The notes beneath the pieces are model-generated. The model was given only the letters and a program-made list of their open reading frames with translations. It ran no database searches and had not been told where the DNA came from. DNA of 47,998 nucleotides from Sphingobacteriaceae bacterium UBA6709. Lineage in GTDB: Bacteria > Bacteroidota > Bacteroidia > Sphingobacteriales > Sphingobacteriaceae. Below are positions 7,442-17,091 of the stretch, in pieces. The stretch covers positions 1 through 47,998 of the forward strand of contig DKIV01000024.1 in assembly GCA_002454425.1 (NCBI GenBank), written 5' to 3'. Each line of letters starts with the position of its first letter. Within the stretch, counting starts at the first letter, position 1. Both the position numbers and the translations under genes were made by a program.

Positions 7442-10348
7442 ATGCGTAGCCGAAATCATCATCTCATTATCATTATAAGTTTACTCCTAAGCATAAATGC
7501 TATGGGTCAGAAATATATGGCCGGCGGGCGGCATCATCTGCCGCCGGTTACTGCGGAGGTAAATTCGGAAAGGACATCTTTGAACGGAACCTGGGAAATA
7601 AACCTGCACCCCCAGGCGGCATCAGTAAATGATACAGCGGCATCTGCGGAATGGCATAAAATTCAGGTTCCCGGAGAAGTGATGATGCAAGGACTTACCA
7701 TCACTAATGATTCTTCCTTTTTGTACAGAAAGAATATAAGGGCACTAAACAAAGGCGACAAACGCCGTCACATCATCCGGTTAAACGGTGTATACAGTTA
7801 TGCTAAAGTGTATTGTAACGGGCATCTGGTGCGTGATCATTTTGGCGGATTTACCGCATGGGACGCGGACATCACACCGTACATGAAACAAGGGAAGGAC
7901 AACTGGATACACATTGCCGTTACGGATCGAGCTGATGACATATCTTATGCATCGGGGTATGCTAAACATCCTATAGGAGGTATCCTCCGGAAAGTAGACT
8001 ACTTAATGCTGCCGGCGAACAGGCTCGAGTATCTTTATGCTCAGGCGGGACTTGCCAATGGCTATAAAGATGGCACATTGAAGATCGAGACGAAATTGAA
8101 CACGGCAAAAAGCATGTCTGTTTTGTACCGGGTAAAGGATAAATCAGGTAAAGAAATAGCATCAGGGATCCTAAAGAAAACCGGAGATATTTTCAAAGAT
8201 AGCATAGTTATCCCGTCAGTAAGATCCTGGACGGCAGAAGATCCTCAGCTTTACACCTTAGTAGTTGAAAGCAAAGAAGGGAAGAAATCGGTACAGGAAA
8301 TACAACAGCACATAGGATTCAGAAGTGTTGAGATAAAAGAAGGAAATCAACTGCTGGTTAACGGAAGCGCGGTAAAACTTCGTGGCGCCTGCCGGCATGA
8401 CATGCACCCCTTGCTGGGCAGGAGCACCAACAGAGCCCAGGACAGTCTGGATGTTATCCTGGCAAAACAGGCGAACATGAATTTTATACGAACCTCACAT
8501 TATCCTCCGTCCGAAGATTTTCTGGAATTTTGTGACCGCTACGGAATGTATGTTCAGCAGGAAACTGCCATCTGCTTTGTGATAAGCTGGCGTGAAGGAG
8601 TATATGCGAAATATTATAAAACAATGGACGATCCCGCGTTTACGGATCGCTATTTGGGGCAGCTCAGTGAAATGATCGATCGCGACAGAAATCACGCCTC
8701 CATTATCATGTGGTCTATTGGGAACGAAAGTCAATACGGCTCAAACTTCCAGAAAGAGTATGATTTTGTAAAGTCAGTTGACCTTAGTCGCCCGGTATCA
8801 TGGTCATGGCCCGCCACAGCGCTGGACACCGGTAAACGCTGCTTCGATATTCTGGTTTCTCATTATCCGAACTGGAACGGACAGGGGACAGACCTCGGGA
8901 AATACGAGAAGAATATGGAGGGAGCCTTTCCTATTATCGGCGATGAATGGGCTCACGTATCATGCTATAACACAGACCTTATAAGCTATGATCCTAATGT
9001 GAAAGACTTCTGGGGGCGAAGCCTTGATTCCATGTGGGTATATCGATTTGACAAGAAGGGCTACGCCGGTGGTGCCATATGGGGCATGATAGATGAAACA
9101 TTTCATCTTAAAGATACTGTAACGGGATATGGCCCCTGGGGGTTTGTGGATGTATGGAGACGTAAGAAGCCTGAATTCTGGAGTGTAAAGAAAGCATACT
9201 CTCCCGTGAGGTTAGATCTAAAAAAGAGATCCACTCATAACAATCGGTTGTCCGTGCCTGTCTGGAATCGTTTCGATCACACCAATTTATCCGCGATTAA
9301 AGCCGTTGTTGTGCGAGCAGCGAGCAGCGATACTGTCACCCTCCCCAATATAGCGCCCCACGGACACGGAATTTTAACACTTCAATATTTGCCGTCAGAC
9401 ACCAGCTTGCTTGTGCAGTTCAGAGATCAGAATAATGAACTGATAGATGAAGAATCTATTGCGATAACGAAAGCTGCTTCGCCATCGGAGAAGAAAGCAT
9501 TGCAAAAATGGCAGCTAAGTAAAAAGGGAGAAGAGATTACTATTCAGCAGGGAGACATACTTTTTAAGATAAACAATACCACAGGAGCATTGATTGAAGG
9601 GAGGGTGAACGGAAAGATTCTATTGAGGGGCACCCCAAAGGTTGTTATCAACAAGCCGCGGGACGCGGGGGCTTATAAAAATACGGAAGGAATATTTTCA
9701 GGAGCATTCAAATCTACAAGCTCTTCTATAGACTCCCGGAAGTCAGGAATGGTAGTTATTTCCAGCAGTGGTTTCGTTGACAAATATCCGGTATCGATGA
9801 AAACCCTGCTAGGTAGCGACGGAGGAGTAAGCATCCAGTATGTTGTTGACAGCTTACCGGCTTATACCTGGGATATCGGCATAGGACTACCTGTAGCAAG
9901 TACCATGAACAGCATAAAATGGCAGAGAAAGGGCTATTGGAGTAGCTATCCCGGCGGGCATCTGTCAGCCAGCACAGGCGAAGCCGCCAGATATCCTAAT
10001 ATCCATGAAGAATACAGAAAGCGGCCCACTTACGATCCAGCGCTCGCTATGCATGATTACTATATTAAGAAAAGCATCGATACGGCGCTTGCCAAAACCA
10101 ATGGAAGCGAAATGTACCGGGGACGTAAGGAAAATATTCTTGAATATAGTCTTATGGGTCCAGATGGCACGATCACAGTACTATCTGACGGAAAACAATC
10201 GGCCAAGATGAACAGCGATAAAAACGGCCAGGAACTCATGATTTCAGACAAGTGGGACTACTGGACCCTTTCCTGGGGGAATTATCAGGGAACGCGCAAT
10301 ACTTCAACCACCGCTAGAGGAAATATTTACTTTAAACTAAAAAAATAA
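7442..10348 (+). CDS. secreted GH2 beta-galactosidase-like hydrolase (paralogue A)
   Basis: A 968-residue GH2 retaining glycosidase. The signal peptide spans about 1-22 and ends before Gln23. Domain order: sugar-binding jelly roll (about 45-200), immunoglobulin-like domain (about 205-305), TIM barrel (about 306-600), beta-sandwich and galactosidase small-chain-like C-terminus (about 610-968). The acid/base is Glu429 in WSIGNES and the probable nucleophile is Glu502 in GDEWAHV, where its paralogue at 11095 has GEYAHV. It opens an operon that continues 4 bp later with the RraA-like gene. The anomeric specificity is beta by family; whether galactosidase, glucuronidase or another activity cannot be said. 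Confidence 0.88.
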   Translation: MRSRNHHLIIIISLLLSINAMGQKYMAGGRHHLPPVTAEVNSERTSLNGTWEINLHPQAASVNDTAASAEWHKIQVPGEVMMQGLTITNDSSFLYRKNIRALNKGDKRRHIIRLNGVYSYAKVYCNGHLVRDHFGGFTAWDADITPYMKQGKDNWIHIAVTDRADDISYASGYAKHPIGGILRKVDYLMLPANRLEYLYAQAGLANGYKDGTLKIETKLNTAKSMSVLYRVKDKSGKEIASGILKKTGDIFKDSIVIPSVRSWTAEDPQLYTLVVESKEGKKSVQEIQQHIGFRSVEIKEGNQLLVNGSAVKLRGACRHDMHPLLGRSTNRAQDSLDVILAKQANMNFIRTSHYPPSEDFLEFCDRYGMYVQQETAICFVISWREGVYAKYYKTMDDPAFTDRYLGQLSEMIDRDRNHASIIMWSIGNESQYGSNFQKEYDFVKSVDLSRPVSWSWPATALDTGKRCFDILVSHYPNWNGQGTDLGKYEKNMEGAFPIIGDEWAHVSCYNTDLISYDPNVKDFWGRSLDSMWVYRFDKKGYAGGAIWGMIDETFHLKDTVTGYGPWGFVDVWRRKKPEFWSVKKAYSPVRLDLKKRSTHNNRLSVPVWNRFDHTNLSAIKAVVVRAASSDTVTLPNIAPHGHGILTLQYLPSDTSLLVQFRDQNNELIDEESIAITKAASPSEKKALQKWQLSKKGEEITIQQGDILFKINNTTGALIEGRVNGKILLRGTPKVVINKPRDAGAYKNTEGIFSGAFKSTSSSIDSRKSGMVVISSSGFVDKYPVSMKTLLGSDGGVSIQYVVDSLPAYTWDIGIGLPVASTMNSIKWQRKGYWSSYPGGHLSASTGEAARYPNIHEEYRKRPTYDPALAMHDYYIKKSIDTALAKTNGSEMYRGRKENILEYSLMGPDGTITVLSDGKQSAKMNSDKNGQELMISDKWDYWTLSWGNYQGTRNTSTTARGNIYFKLKK

Positions 10349-10352
10349 ACTA

Positions 10353-11063
10353 ATGACTACAGAACAAGTAGCCCCATCGAACTTTTGGGACAATGATGAT
10401 ACGTTGTTCGACATCGTGAGAAAGGAACTTTATACTGCCGTTATCGGAGATGTTATGGACAAGCTGGGGTATCTTCATCAATTTCTCCCGCCGAAGATAA
10501 AGGCGCTCCGGGAAGATATGTTCATCGTGGGGCGCGCGATGACGGTGCTAGAGACAGATGTGGTGAGCGAAAGCAGCAGCAACAATCAAGTTCTAAACAA
10601 GTCCTTTGGATTGATGCTTGAAGCATTAGATGACTTAAAGAAAAACGAAGTGTACGTGTGTACAGGCTCCTCCCCTACCTATGCGCTATGGGGCGAGCTG
10701 ATGAGTACACGAGCCGCCATGCTGGGAGCAGCAGGCGCGATCGTCAACGGATATTCCAGAGATACCCGCGGAATATTGGACATCAACTTTCCCACATTTT
10801 CCTATGGGCGCTATGCCCAGGACCAGGCTCCGCGGGGCAAAGTCATCGACTTCCGTGTTCCACTTCAGATAGACGCGGTAAGGATTAATCCCGGCGATAT
10901 CATCGTTGGAGACATTGACGGCGTTTGCGTTGTTCCGCAAGCTATCGAACAGCGGGTATTCGAATTGGCAATTGAAAAAGCCCGGGGCGAAAAAATGGTT
11001 CAGCGAAAGATACAGGAAGGCATGAGCGCGTGTGAAGCATTTGAAAAGTATGGAATTATGTAA
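10353..11063 (+). CDS. RraA-like / HMG aldolase-family protein
   Basis: A 236-residue member of the RraA-like superfamily, whose enzymatic members (4-hydroxy-4-methyl-2-oxoglutarate aldolase and oxaloacetate decarboxylase types) cleave short 2-keto acids with a divalent metal. The core spans about 25-215. The substrate and metal site is visible: Gly114-Glu-Leu-Met, then Arg136-Asp137 in GYSRD, and the later GDIDGVCVVP loop. It has no signal peptide, so it is cytosolic. It starts 4 bp after the GH2 stop and lies three genes before a sugar-acid dehydratase. A role in cleaving or decarboxylating a 2-keto-3-deoxy acid in this pathway is therefore plausible but inferred. It is unlikely to be the RNase E inhibitor, since that partner is typical of Gammaproteobacteria. 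Confidence 0.82.
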   Translation: MTTEQVAPSNFWDNDDTLFDIVRKELYTAVIGDVMDKLGYLHQFLPPKIKALREDMFIVGRAMTVLETDVVSESSSNNQVLNKSFGLMLEALDDLKKNEVYVCTGSSPTYALWGELMSTRAAMLGAAGAIVNGYSRDTRGILDINFPTFSYGRYAQDQAPRGKVIDFRVPLQIDAVRINPGDIIVGDIDGVCVVPQAIEQRVFELAIEKARGEKMVQRKIQEGMSACEAFEKYGIM

Positions 11064-11094
11064 CCCCCCCTGAAGGTTACCAATGTAAACAATC

Positions 11095-13980
11095 ATGAAA
11101 AAACTTCTTTCAATAGGCTTCTTGTCCATTGCCCTACTTCAAGGCTTTGGACAATCGCACAGGGTGGCTGATAGGACCGACATTCCCGGCCCCCTGACAC
11201 CGCGTCCGATTGCGGTTACCGGGACAAGCAATCCGGTAATGTCGCTAAACGGAACCTGGTCCTTCAGCATAGACAAAGGCGAAGCCAAAGACATTCAGGT
11301 TCCGGGAGAATGGGAAATGCAGGGATTCAATGTAAAGGAGGGGGAAACCGCGCATTATAAACGGGCTTTGCAGATCCCTGCAGATTGGCAAGGACAGCGT
11401 GTCAAGTTACGCTTTGACGGAGTGTGTTCGTATGCGCGCGTAAAGGTCAACAATGTTGTCGTTGGATCACATGAAGGAGGATTTGTACCCTTCGAGGTAG
11501 ATATCACGAAAGCGCTAAAAGCCAGTGATAACATTTTAGACGTTGAGGTTCAGGCGCGCACGGTCAGCGATATCCTGGCATGCACCTCTCAGTATGCTGT
11601 GCATACTGTTGGGGGAATTCTTCGCGACGTACAGCTCATGGCGGTGCCGGAAGTTCATATTGAAGATATACAGATTTCCACGCGCTTTGACGCGAATTTC
11701 AGAAATGCGACCTTAGAGGTAAGAACATCGTTATCGGATCCTAATCGCACAGCGGGCAATGATCTCAGCATCGCCTATACGCTGAGGGATAAAAATAATA
11801 AAACCGTTCTGGAGCAACGTCTGCCTTCTAGCAGGAGCAATCCGCAATTTTCTATCAAGGCGGTAAATCAGTGGAATCCGGAAAGCCCTTATCTGTATCA
11901 ATTAACAGTTACACTCTTTAAAGGAAAAGAACTACTGGAATCTATAAAGCAAAAGGTAGGATTTCGGCAGGTTCAAGTTAGCGAGGGACGGCTACTGGTC
12001 AATGGTCGACCCGTTAAGCTACATGGTGTAAACAGACATTCGGTACATCCAATAACAGGCAGGAGCATCACGAAAGCGTTGGACATTAAAGATGCCGTAT
12101 TATTTAGGGAGGCCAATTGTAATTACGTAAGAACATCGCACTATCCGCCCACCGAGGCATTCTTGAATGCCTGTGATTCATTAGGCTTATTTGTGGAAGA
12201 TGAATCCTCACTCTGCTGGATACAACACCACGCTTCGAGGATATGGCAAAAATGGAATTATGAAGATGAACGTTTTCTTCCAGTGATGTTGCGAGCGAAT
12301 CTCGAAAAGGTCATGGCAGCACGCAATCATCCATGCGTAATTATGTGGTCTTTGGGAAATGAAAGCCGTTGGAGCAGTCTGTGGCAACGTGTAAATGATG
12401 CGGTGAAGCAGGCGGATCCAAGCCGTCCAACAGTATTTCACGACCAGTGTTGGGGTGGATTTAACAACGCAGGGAGTAAAGCGGACATCGCCAATTATCA
12501 TTATCCTGGCATAAACGGTGCCCGCGCGTGCGATACGATGAAACGACCTGTATTATTTGGAGAATATGCCCATGTAACGACCTATAGTCGGCGGGAACTA
12601 CTTACAGACCCGGGCGTTAGAGGCGGCTACGGTGAACCACTCAGGCAAATGTATGATTCGATGTATTATCATGAGCGATGCCTGGGCGGGGCGATATGGA
12701 GCGGCATTGACGACACATTTCATCTTCCTGATGGAAACATCGTTGGGTATGGCCCATGGGGAATAATAGATGCATGGCGACGTAAAAAGCCTGAATTCTA
12801 CGGTGTAAAACGGGCATATAGTCCCGTGCGTGTTATACGCGCAGACCTCAGCTCGTTGTCCAAAGGTTATGTAACCTTAAGACTGGAAAATCGCTATGAC
12901 TTTAGTTCGCTGAAGGACGTAATCATTACAAGTATGACAGACGCCGGCAAGTCGCAAGTGATAAAGTCGATCATACCACCTCACGGTGCCGGAGATATTA
13001 AGCTTCCGGTTGATAGAAATGCGCAATTGCTTACTGTGAGTTTCAAGGATCCGAGAGGGTTCAACGCTTTTCAGGAGAGTATTCCGCTTAAAAAAATGGA
13101 TTTACCAGAGCTCCAGGCCGCCTTGCCAGGTGAGGTTACAGAGAATGAAGGCTCCATTGTAGTTAATATGGGGGACTTACAATATCGGTTAAGCAAAAGC
13201 ACCGGCATCATAAGTGAAGTTAAAAGACATCATCAAGTACTTATGAATGAAGGTCCTCAGATAGCGATCATTCCGATGAATTCTGAAGATGGGAACAAAC
13301 CAAATGTCGCAGGAGAAACATATCAGAATAATATCTATCCTTTGAAGGGTTATCCTTTGTATACAATCTTTGCGAAAGACATCAAGGTAAACAAGGCAGG
13401 GGACAGCGTTAGCATCCAGGTTACCAACGCATATTCAGATGGTAATAGTGCCGAGATCAGTTACGTATTCAGGGGAAATAGTATGAAGGTTTCGTATACC
13501 TTGCTATATAAAGGCGAGGAAATGAGACCCTATCAGTATGGGATGCTAAGTAAGTTACCAAAGACAATGGATGAGCTTTGCTGGAACAGTCAGGACGGTT
13601 ATTATGACCAGCAATCCAATGGACACACATTGAGACGGGCACGTTTAAATGCGAAGAACACTCAAGCAGTTGAGGAGTGGCGCAAGGAGCCGACGCATTC
13701 CTGGGGAAATGACGCCAATGAACTGGGGTCAAACGATTTCAGATCTACGAAAAGGAGATTTTTCATGGCCTCTATATCCGATCAGCAAAACAATAAAGTA
13801 ACGGTATTGGGAAACGGGGAGCAAGCCTCCCGCAGCTGGCTTCAGGATGGTCAGATACAATGGTTAATTGCTGATTATTGCAATGCGGGTTCTGAGCCTT
13901 TTTATGGATCTCCATTTACAGATGGCCGCCTAAATATTAAAGGAAAAACATTGAGGGGAACAGTAGCGTATCGATTTTAG
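11095..13980 (+). CDS. secreted GH2 beta-galactosidase-like hydrolase (paralogue B)
   Basis: A 961-residue GH2 enzyme closely similar in architecture to paralogue A, two genes earlier. The signal peptide spans about 1-19. Sugar-binding domain (about 45-185), immunoglobulin-like domain (about 190-300) and TIM barrel (about 300-590) are followed by a small-chain-like beta domain. Acid/base is Glu423 in WSLGNES; nucleophile is Glu490 in FGEYAHV. Shared stretches such as YGPWGxxDxWRRKKPEF with paralogue A point to a duplication. The usual wRAPTDND-type motif of the small chain is not recognisable in either copy (here PMNSEDGN), so the substrate pocket probably differs from lactose-type enzymes. 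It is the third gene of the operon, 31 bp after the RraA-like gene. Confidence 0.88.
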   Translation: MKKLLSIGFLSIALLQGFGQSHRVADRTDIPGPLTPRPIAVTGTSNPVMSLNGTWSFSIDKGEAKDIQVPGEWEMQGFNVKEGETAHYKRALQIPADWQGQRVKLRFDGVCSYARVKVNNVVVGSHEGGFVPFEVDITKALKASDNILDVEVQARTVSDILACTSQYAVHTVGGILRDVQLMAVPEVHIEDIQISTRFDANFRNATLEVRTSLSDPNRTAGNDLSIAYTLRDKNNKTVLEQRLPSSRSNPQFSIKAVNQWNPESPYLYQLTVTLFKGKELLESIKQKVGFRQVQVSEGRLLVNGRPVKLHGVNRHSVHPITGRSITKALDIKDAVLFREANCNYVRTSHYPPTEAFLNACDSLGLFVEDESSLCWIQHHASRIWQKWNYEDERFLPVMLRANLEKVMAARNHPCVIMWSLGNESRWSSLWQRVNDAVKQADPSRPTVFHDQCWGGFNNAGSKADIANYHYPGINGARACDTMKRPVLFGEYAHVTTYSRRELLTDPGVRGGYGEPLRQMYDSMYYHERCLGGAIWSGIDDTFHLPDGNIVGYGPWGIIDAWRRKKPEFYGVKRAYSPVRVIRADLSSLSKGYVTLRLENRYDFSSLKDVIITSMTDAGKSQVIKSIIPPHGAGDIKLPVDRNAQLLTVSFKDPRGFNAFQESIPLKKMDLPELQAALPGEVTENEGSIVVNMGDLQYRLSKSTGIISEVKRHHQVLMNEGPQIAIIPMNSEDGNKPNVAGETYQNNIYPLKGYPLYTIFAKDIKVNKAGDSVSIQVTNAYSDGNSAEISYVFRGNSMKVSYTLLYKGEEMRPYQYGMLSKLPKTMDELCWNSQDGYYDQQSNGHTLRRARLNAKNTQAVEEWRKEPTHSWGNDANELGSNDFRSTKRRFFMASISDQQNNKVTVLGNGEQASRSWLQDGQIQWLIADYCNAGSEPFYGSPFTDGRLNIKGKTLRGTVAYRF

Positions 13981-14044
13981 AAAATCGACGCGAGAGCCTG
14001 TATATCATACGTAGGCAACAAAAGAAGATTAAGAACATACATAA

Positions 14045-15211
14045 ATGAAGATAACAGAAGTTAAGGTTTGGCTCGTTGAGGGCGTAAAATATAATTGGAC
14101 ATTGTTAAAAATTTACACCGATACAGGGCATACCGGTGTTGGGGAAGCTACAAACTGGCCGGGCAGTCCTTTGGTCTTCGAAGCCGCGAAACATCTGGGT
14201 CAACGCATCATTGGTCAGGATCCAATGAGAACAGATTTTATATGGACCAAGCTTTACCGGGATCTCAATTGGCTAGGTCCCTTCGGTGCGAGCATGTGCG
14301 CTATTAGCGGCATCGACATGGCCTTGCTGGATTTAAAAGGTAAAGTGTATGGTGCTCCCTGCTATGAGCTCCTGGGAGGAGCTTTCAGAAAGGACATTCT
14401 CCTTTATGCCAATTACTGGTTCACCGGCGGTGGTCACACCGCTGACGATTATGCAGCTCAGGCATTGAAGGTTAAGGAAGCTGGATTTACCGGATTGAAA
14501 TTTGATCCTTTCGCCCATACCAACTATCTATATGGAGAAGATCTTTCTTCCAACCTAACTCTGACAACCGCGCAACAGGATCTGGCGTTTGAGGTGAGCA
14601 AGGCTGTTCGTGATGCCGTTGGCAAAGATTTCGATATTATGATTGAGACACACGCGATGTTGAATTATCGCATTGCAGTGAGAATGGCTCAGCGACTCGC
14701 TACGTTAGACATCACCTGGTATGAAGAGCCTGCGGGACCGGAAAGTGCAGACACTTTACGCGCTATGCGGGAACGCATTCCTCCAGAGGTATCGATATGT
14801 GTTGGAGAGCGGCACTACACAAGGCACGGCATTCGTCCGGTGTTGGAAAAAAACATCTGTGACATCATGATGCCCGATATCACCCGATGCGGTGGTCCCT
14901 CAGAAATGAAAAGAATGGCGACGATGATGGAAGCCTACAATGTCCTTCTGGCTCCGCATAACCCTAATGGACCTCTGTCGACCTTAGCGTCGGCACATGT
15001 ATGCGCTACTGTTCCCAATTTTTTCAGGCAGGAATTTATGTTTAACGATGTGGCCTGGCGCGACACGGTTATTGACCATCCTATTGGCAATATGGTTAGC
15101 GATGGGCATCTGCACCTCAGTGACAGACCCGGTCTCGGCGCAGACCTGATAGAAACGGAGATGGAGAAACATCCGGGGGTTACAGTTTTCCGCCCGGGTT
15201 TCTACGTTTAA
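14045..15211 (+). CDS. enolase-superfamily sugar-acid dehydratase (galactonate/mannonate dehydratase-like)
   Basis: A 388-residue mandelate racemase/muconate lactonizing enzyme-type protein that would dehydrate an aldonate or uronate to its 2-keto-3-deoxy acid. The capping domain spans about 1-120 and the barrel about 130-370. Predicted Mg ligands are Glu201 (in IETH), Glu227 (in WYEEP) and Glu255 (in VGER). His203, the Asp278-His305 dyad (MPDITRCGG and PHNPNGP) and Lys152-Phe-Asp154 are candidate catalytic residues. The His-after-ligand pattern matches galactonate and mannonate dehydratases rather than mandelate racemase. It has no signal peptide and follows GH2-B by 64 bp. The true acid (galactonate, fuconate, rhamnonate or other) is open. 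Confidence 0.86.
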   Translation: MKITEVKVWLVEGVKYNWTLLKIYTDTGHTGVGEATNWPGSPLVFEAAKHLGQRIIGQDPMRTDFIWTKLYRDLNWLGPFGASMCAISGIDMALLDLKGKVYGAPCYELLGGAFRKDILLYANYWFTGGGHTADDYAAQALKVKEAGFTGLKFDPFAHTNYLYGEDLSSNLTLTTAQQDLAFEVSKAVRDAVGKDFDIMIETHAMLNYRIAVRMAQRLATLDITWYEEPAGPESADTLRAMRERIPPEVSICVGERHYTRHGIRPVLEKNICDIMMPDITRCGGPSEMKRMATMMEAYNVLLAPHNPNGPLSTLASAHVCATVPNFFRQEFMFNDVAWRDTVIDHPIGNMVSDGHLHLSDRPGLGADLIETEMEKHPGVTVFRPGFYV

Positions 15212-15263
15212 AACAGACAAAATGACTTGCCGGAAGTGTTTCTTTCGGCACAATTTCCGAAAG

Positions 15264-16037
15264 ATGTTGGTTATTAATTTAAAAGGAAAAACAGTACTTA
15301 TAACCGGGGTAAGTTCCGGTATTGGTCGCGGGATAGCTGTAGAAATGGCTCGGGCTGGAGCGAATGTATCCGGATGCGCTTCAAACAGTAATGATAATGG
15401 ATTTATTAAAGAAATGGAGGCTCTGGGAGTAAAGACATTATATACTGCCTGTGACGTAACGAACTCTTCAGCGTTGGAAAACCTGGTAAACAGAACAGTA
15501 GAACACTTTGGAGCTGTTGACATTCTTGTCTCAAATGCCGGAAGAAATATGTTTTATGGAGCTAAAGATAGCAGTGATGAAGTATGGCAGGCAAACATAG
15601 ATCTCAACCTTGCATCTCATTGGAAGCTTGCCAGACTGTGTAAGCCTTATCTTGAACGACATAATGGCGTTATTATCATCATGAGTTCCAATCACGCGTT
15701 CAGCAGTATTCCCGGCTGCTTTCCCTATAATGTAACGAAAACAGCATTGACAGGATTGGTGAGGGCTTTAGCCATAGAATGGGGTCCTGCGATTAGAACC
15801 GTGGGTATCGCTCCGGGGTTCATTGATACCCCCGGGAACCAACAGTGGTTTAATAGCTTTGCGGATGCCGATGCTGAGCGTCAACGGACGGTTGACTTGC
15901 ATCCTGTGAAGAAACTTGGCACAGTAAAAGAAATAGGCGGATGGTGCGTGTTCCTTGCAAGCGACTACGCGGCGTTTTCAACAGGCAGCACTTATATTGT
16001 GGATGGAGGCAGGTCAGCCTTAATGCAAGATCCTTAA
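15264..16037 (+). CDS. short-chain dehydrogenase/reductase (sugar or sugar-acid dehydrogenase)
   Basis: A classical SDR with a Rossmann fold. The cofactor loop is TGVSSGIG, followed by the NAG motif in VSNAGR, catalytic Ser in MSSNHAF and Tyr-x-x-x-Lys in YNVTK. An in-frame ATG at 15222 would add 14 residues (a Cys- and Arg-rich tail) that are not part of the fold. The ATG at 15264 puts the first beta strand where SDRs usually begin, so I prefer it, though 15222 lies only 10 bp after the dehydratase stop. It is the last gene of the first operon and overlaps the convergent AraC stop by 4 bp. Probably oxidises a sugar to its lactone or a keto-deoxy acid. Confidence 0.87.
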   Translation: MLVINLKGKTVLITGVSSGIGRGIAVEMARAGANVSGCASNSNDNGFIKEMEALGVKTLYTACDVTNSSALENLVNRTVEHFGAVDILVSNAGRNMFYGAKDSSDEVWQANIDLNLASHWKLARLCKPYLERHNGVIIIMSSNHAFSSIPGCFPYNVTKTALTGLVRALAIEWGPAIRTVGIAPGFIDTPGNQQWFNSFADADAERQRTVDLHPVKKLGTVKEIGGWCVFLASDYAAFSTGSTYIVDGGRSALMQDP

Positions 16038-16915
16038 CGTTTATATTTGCGATAGTCTTTGGGGTTCATCGCCATAATTCGCGTGAATAAACGCGAAAAA
16101 TAATATGCATCGCTGATGCCTACTTTGAGAGCGATCTCTTTAATTCGCAGTTCTGTAAACAATAAGTATTGACAGGCCTTCTGCATTTTAAGTTGATTAA
16201 AATACTCAATAGGAGAAAAACCGGTTCGTTGTTTGAAAACCTTGGTAAAATATGGTGGCGACAAATTAACATGACTTGCAATAGCTTCAAGTGTTAATGT
16301 GTTGCCGGTGTTCTTTGCCAGGAACTCAAGGGCACGATTTATGATATCCGAAGGTGCTTCGGTGTCATGCGCCAATCGCTCATTATACAGAATATTCTGA
16401 ACGAGTTGCCAGAGACCTAAATTCACGAAACCAAGATTATCGCGGGAATATCCTTTTGAAAGGTGCTGACATATTTTTTCAAAGGCCTCCCGAATAGGAT
16501 CGAAAAACACGACACTTCCTTTGTGTCCGTTAATTCGACGTAAAAACGACTGCGTCAGCGCCGTTGTTAAGTCGCCATTAAAATGAATCCAATAAATTGT
16601 CCATGGATCATCCTCATCTGCCCAATATTCATGTGGCGTTCCAAGAGGAATTATAAGATATTCACCAGCGTTAATCAAATAACTTACGCCAGCAATAGTT
16701 GCCCGGCCCCGACCTTCATAGCAAAAAATCAAAATATGTTGCATTGCCCCCTGCCTGCGCATCCGTCTATGATATAAGGCCTTAGGATAATATCCAATAT
16801 CAGTCAGGTATAAACACTTAGTAATAGGGTCAACAACACAATGGTTCTTCAACACCTCGTCAGGTATTATAATTGCCTGTTGACCAACAAAACCATCTTC
16901 TTTATATAACGTCAT
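16034..16915 (-). CDS. AraC-family transcriptional regulator
   Basis: A 293-residue regulator with a cupin sensor domain (about 30-150; GEYLIIPLGTPHEYWAD and WTIYWIHFNG are typical of the AraC_binding family) and a C-terminal double helix-turn-helix (about 195-293, with IKEIALKVGISDAYYFSRLF). It is transcribed away from the GH2 gene at 17092. Its own 3' end overlaps the SDR gene by 4 bp. The 176-bp divergent region carries an 11-bp direct repeat with a 21-bp period, as expected for an AraC dimer, so this protein most likely controls the operon from 17092 and possibly itself. Confidence 0.9.
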   Translation of the reverse strand: MTLYKEDGFVGQQAIIIPDEVLKNHCVVDPITKCLYLTDIGYYPKALYHRRMRRQGAMQHILIFCYEGRGRATIAGVSYLINAGEYLIIPLGTPHEYWADEDDPWTIYWIHFNGDLTTALTQSFLRRINGHKGSVVFFDPIREAFEKICQHLSKGYSRDNLGFVNLGLWQLVQNILYNERLAHDTEAPSDIINRALEFLAKNTGNTLTLEAIASHVNLSPPYFTKVFKQRTGFSPIEYFNQLKMQKACQYLLFTELRIKEIALKVGISDAYYFSRLFTRIMAMNPKDYRKYKR

Positions 16916-16962
16916 TCAAATTTAGCTGTAAAGTTTACGACAGAGGTTAGCATGGAAAAATA

Positions 16963-16994
16963 ATCCATCTTTAACTCAAATTTATCCATTTTTA
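16963..16994. promoter_or_regulatory. candidate AraC operator: direct repeat with 21-bp period
   Basis: ATCCATCTTTA at 16963-16973 and ATCCATTTTTA at 16984-16994 match at 10 of 11 positions and start exactly 21 bp apart, two helical turns. This is the geometry of tandem AraC half-sites. A single inverted ATGGAT follows at 17026-17031. The pair lies about 50 bp from the AraC start and 100 bp from the GH2 start. Confidence 0.6.
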
Positions 16995-17091
16995 CGTATC
17001 ATACAACTAGCTAACTTAGAGATCAATGGATCACATATAAGACAAACCTGAAGTTGATGTGTCCGCATTATAAACTAAAAAACCTAAGTAT

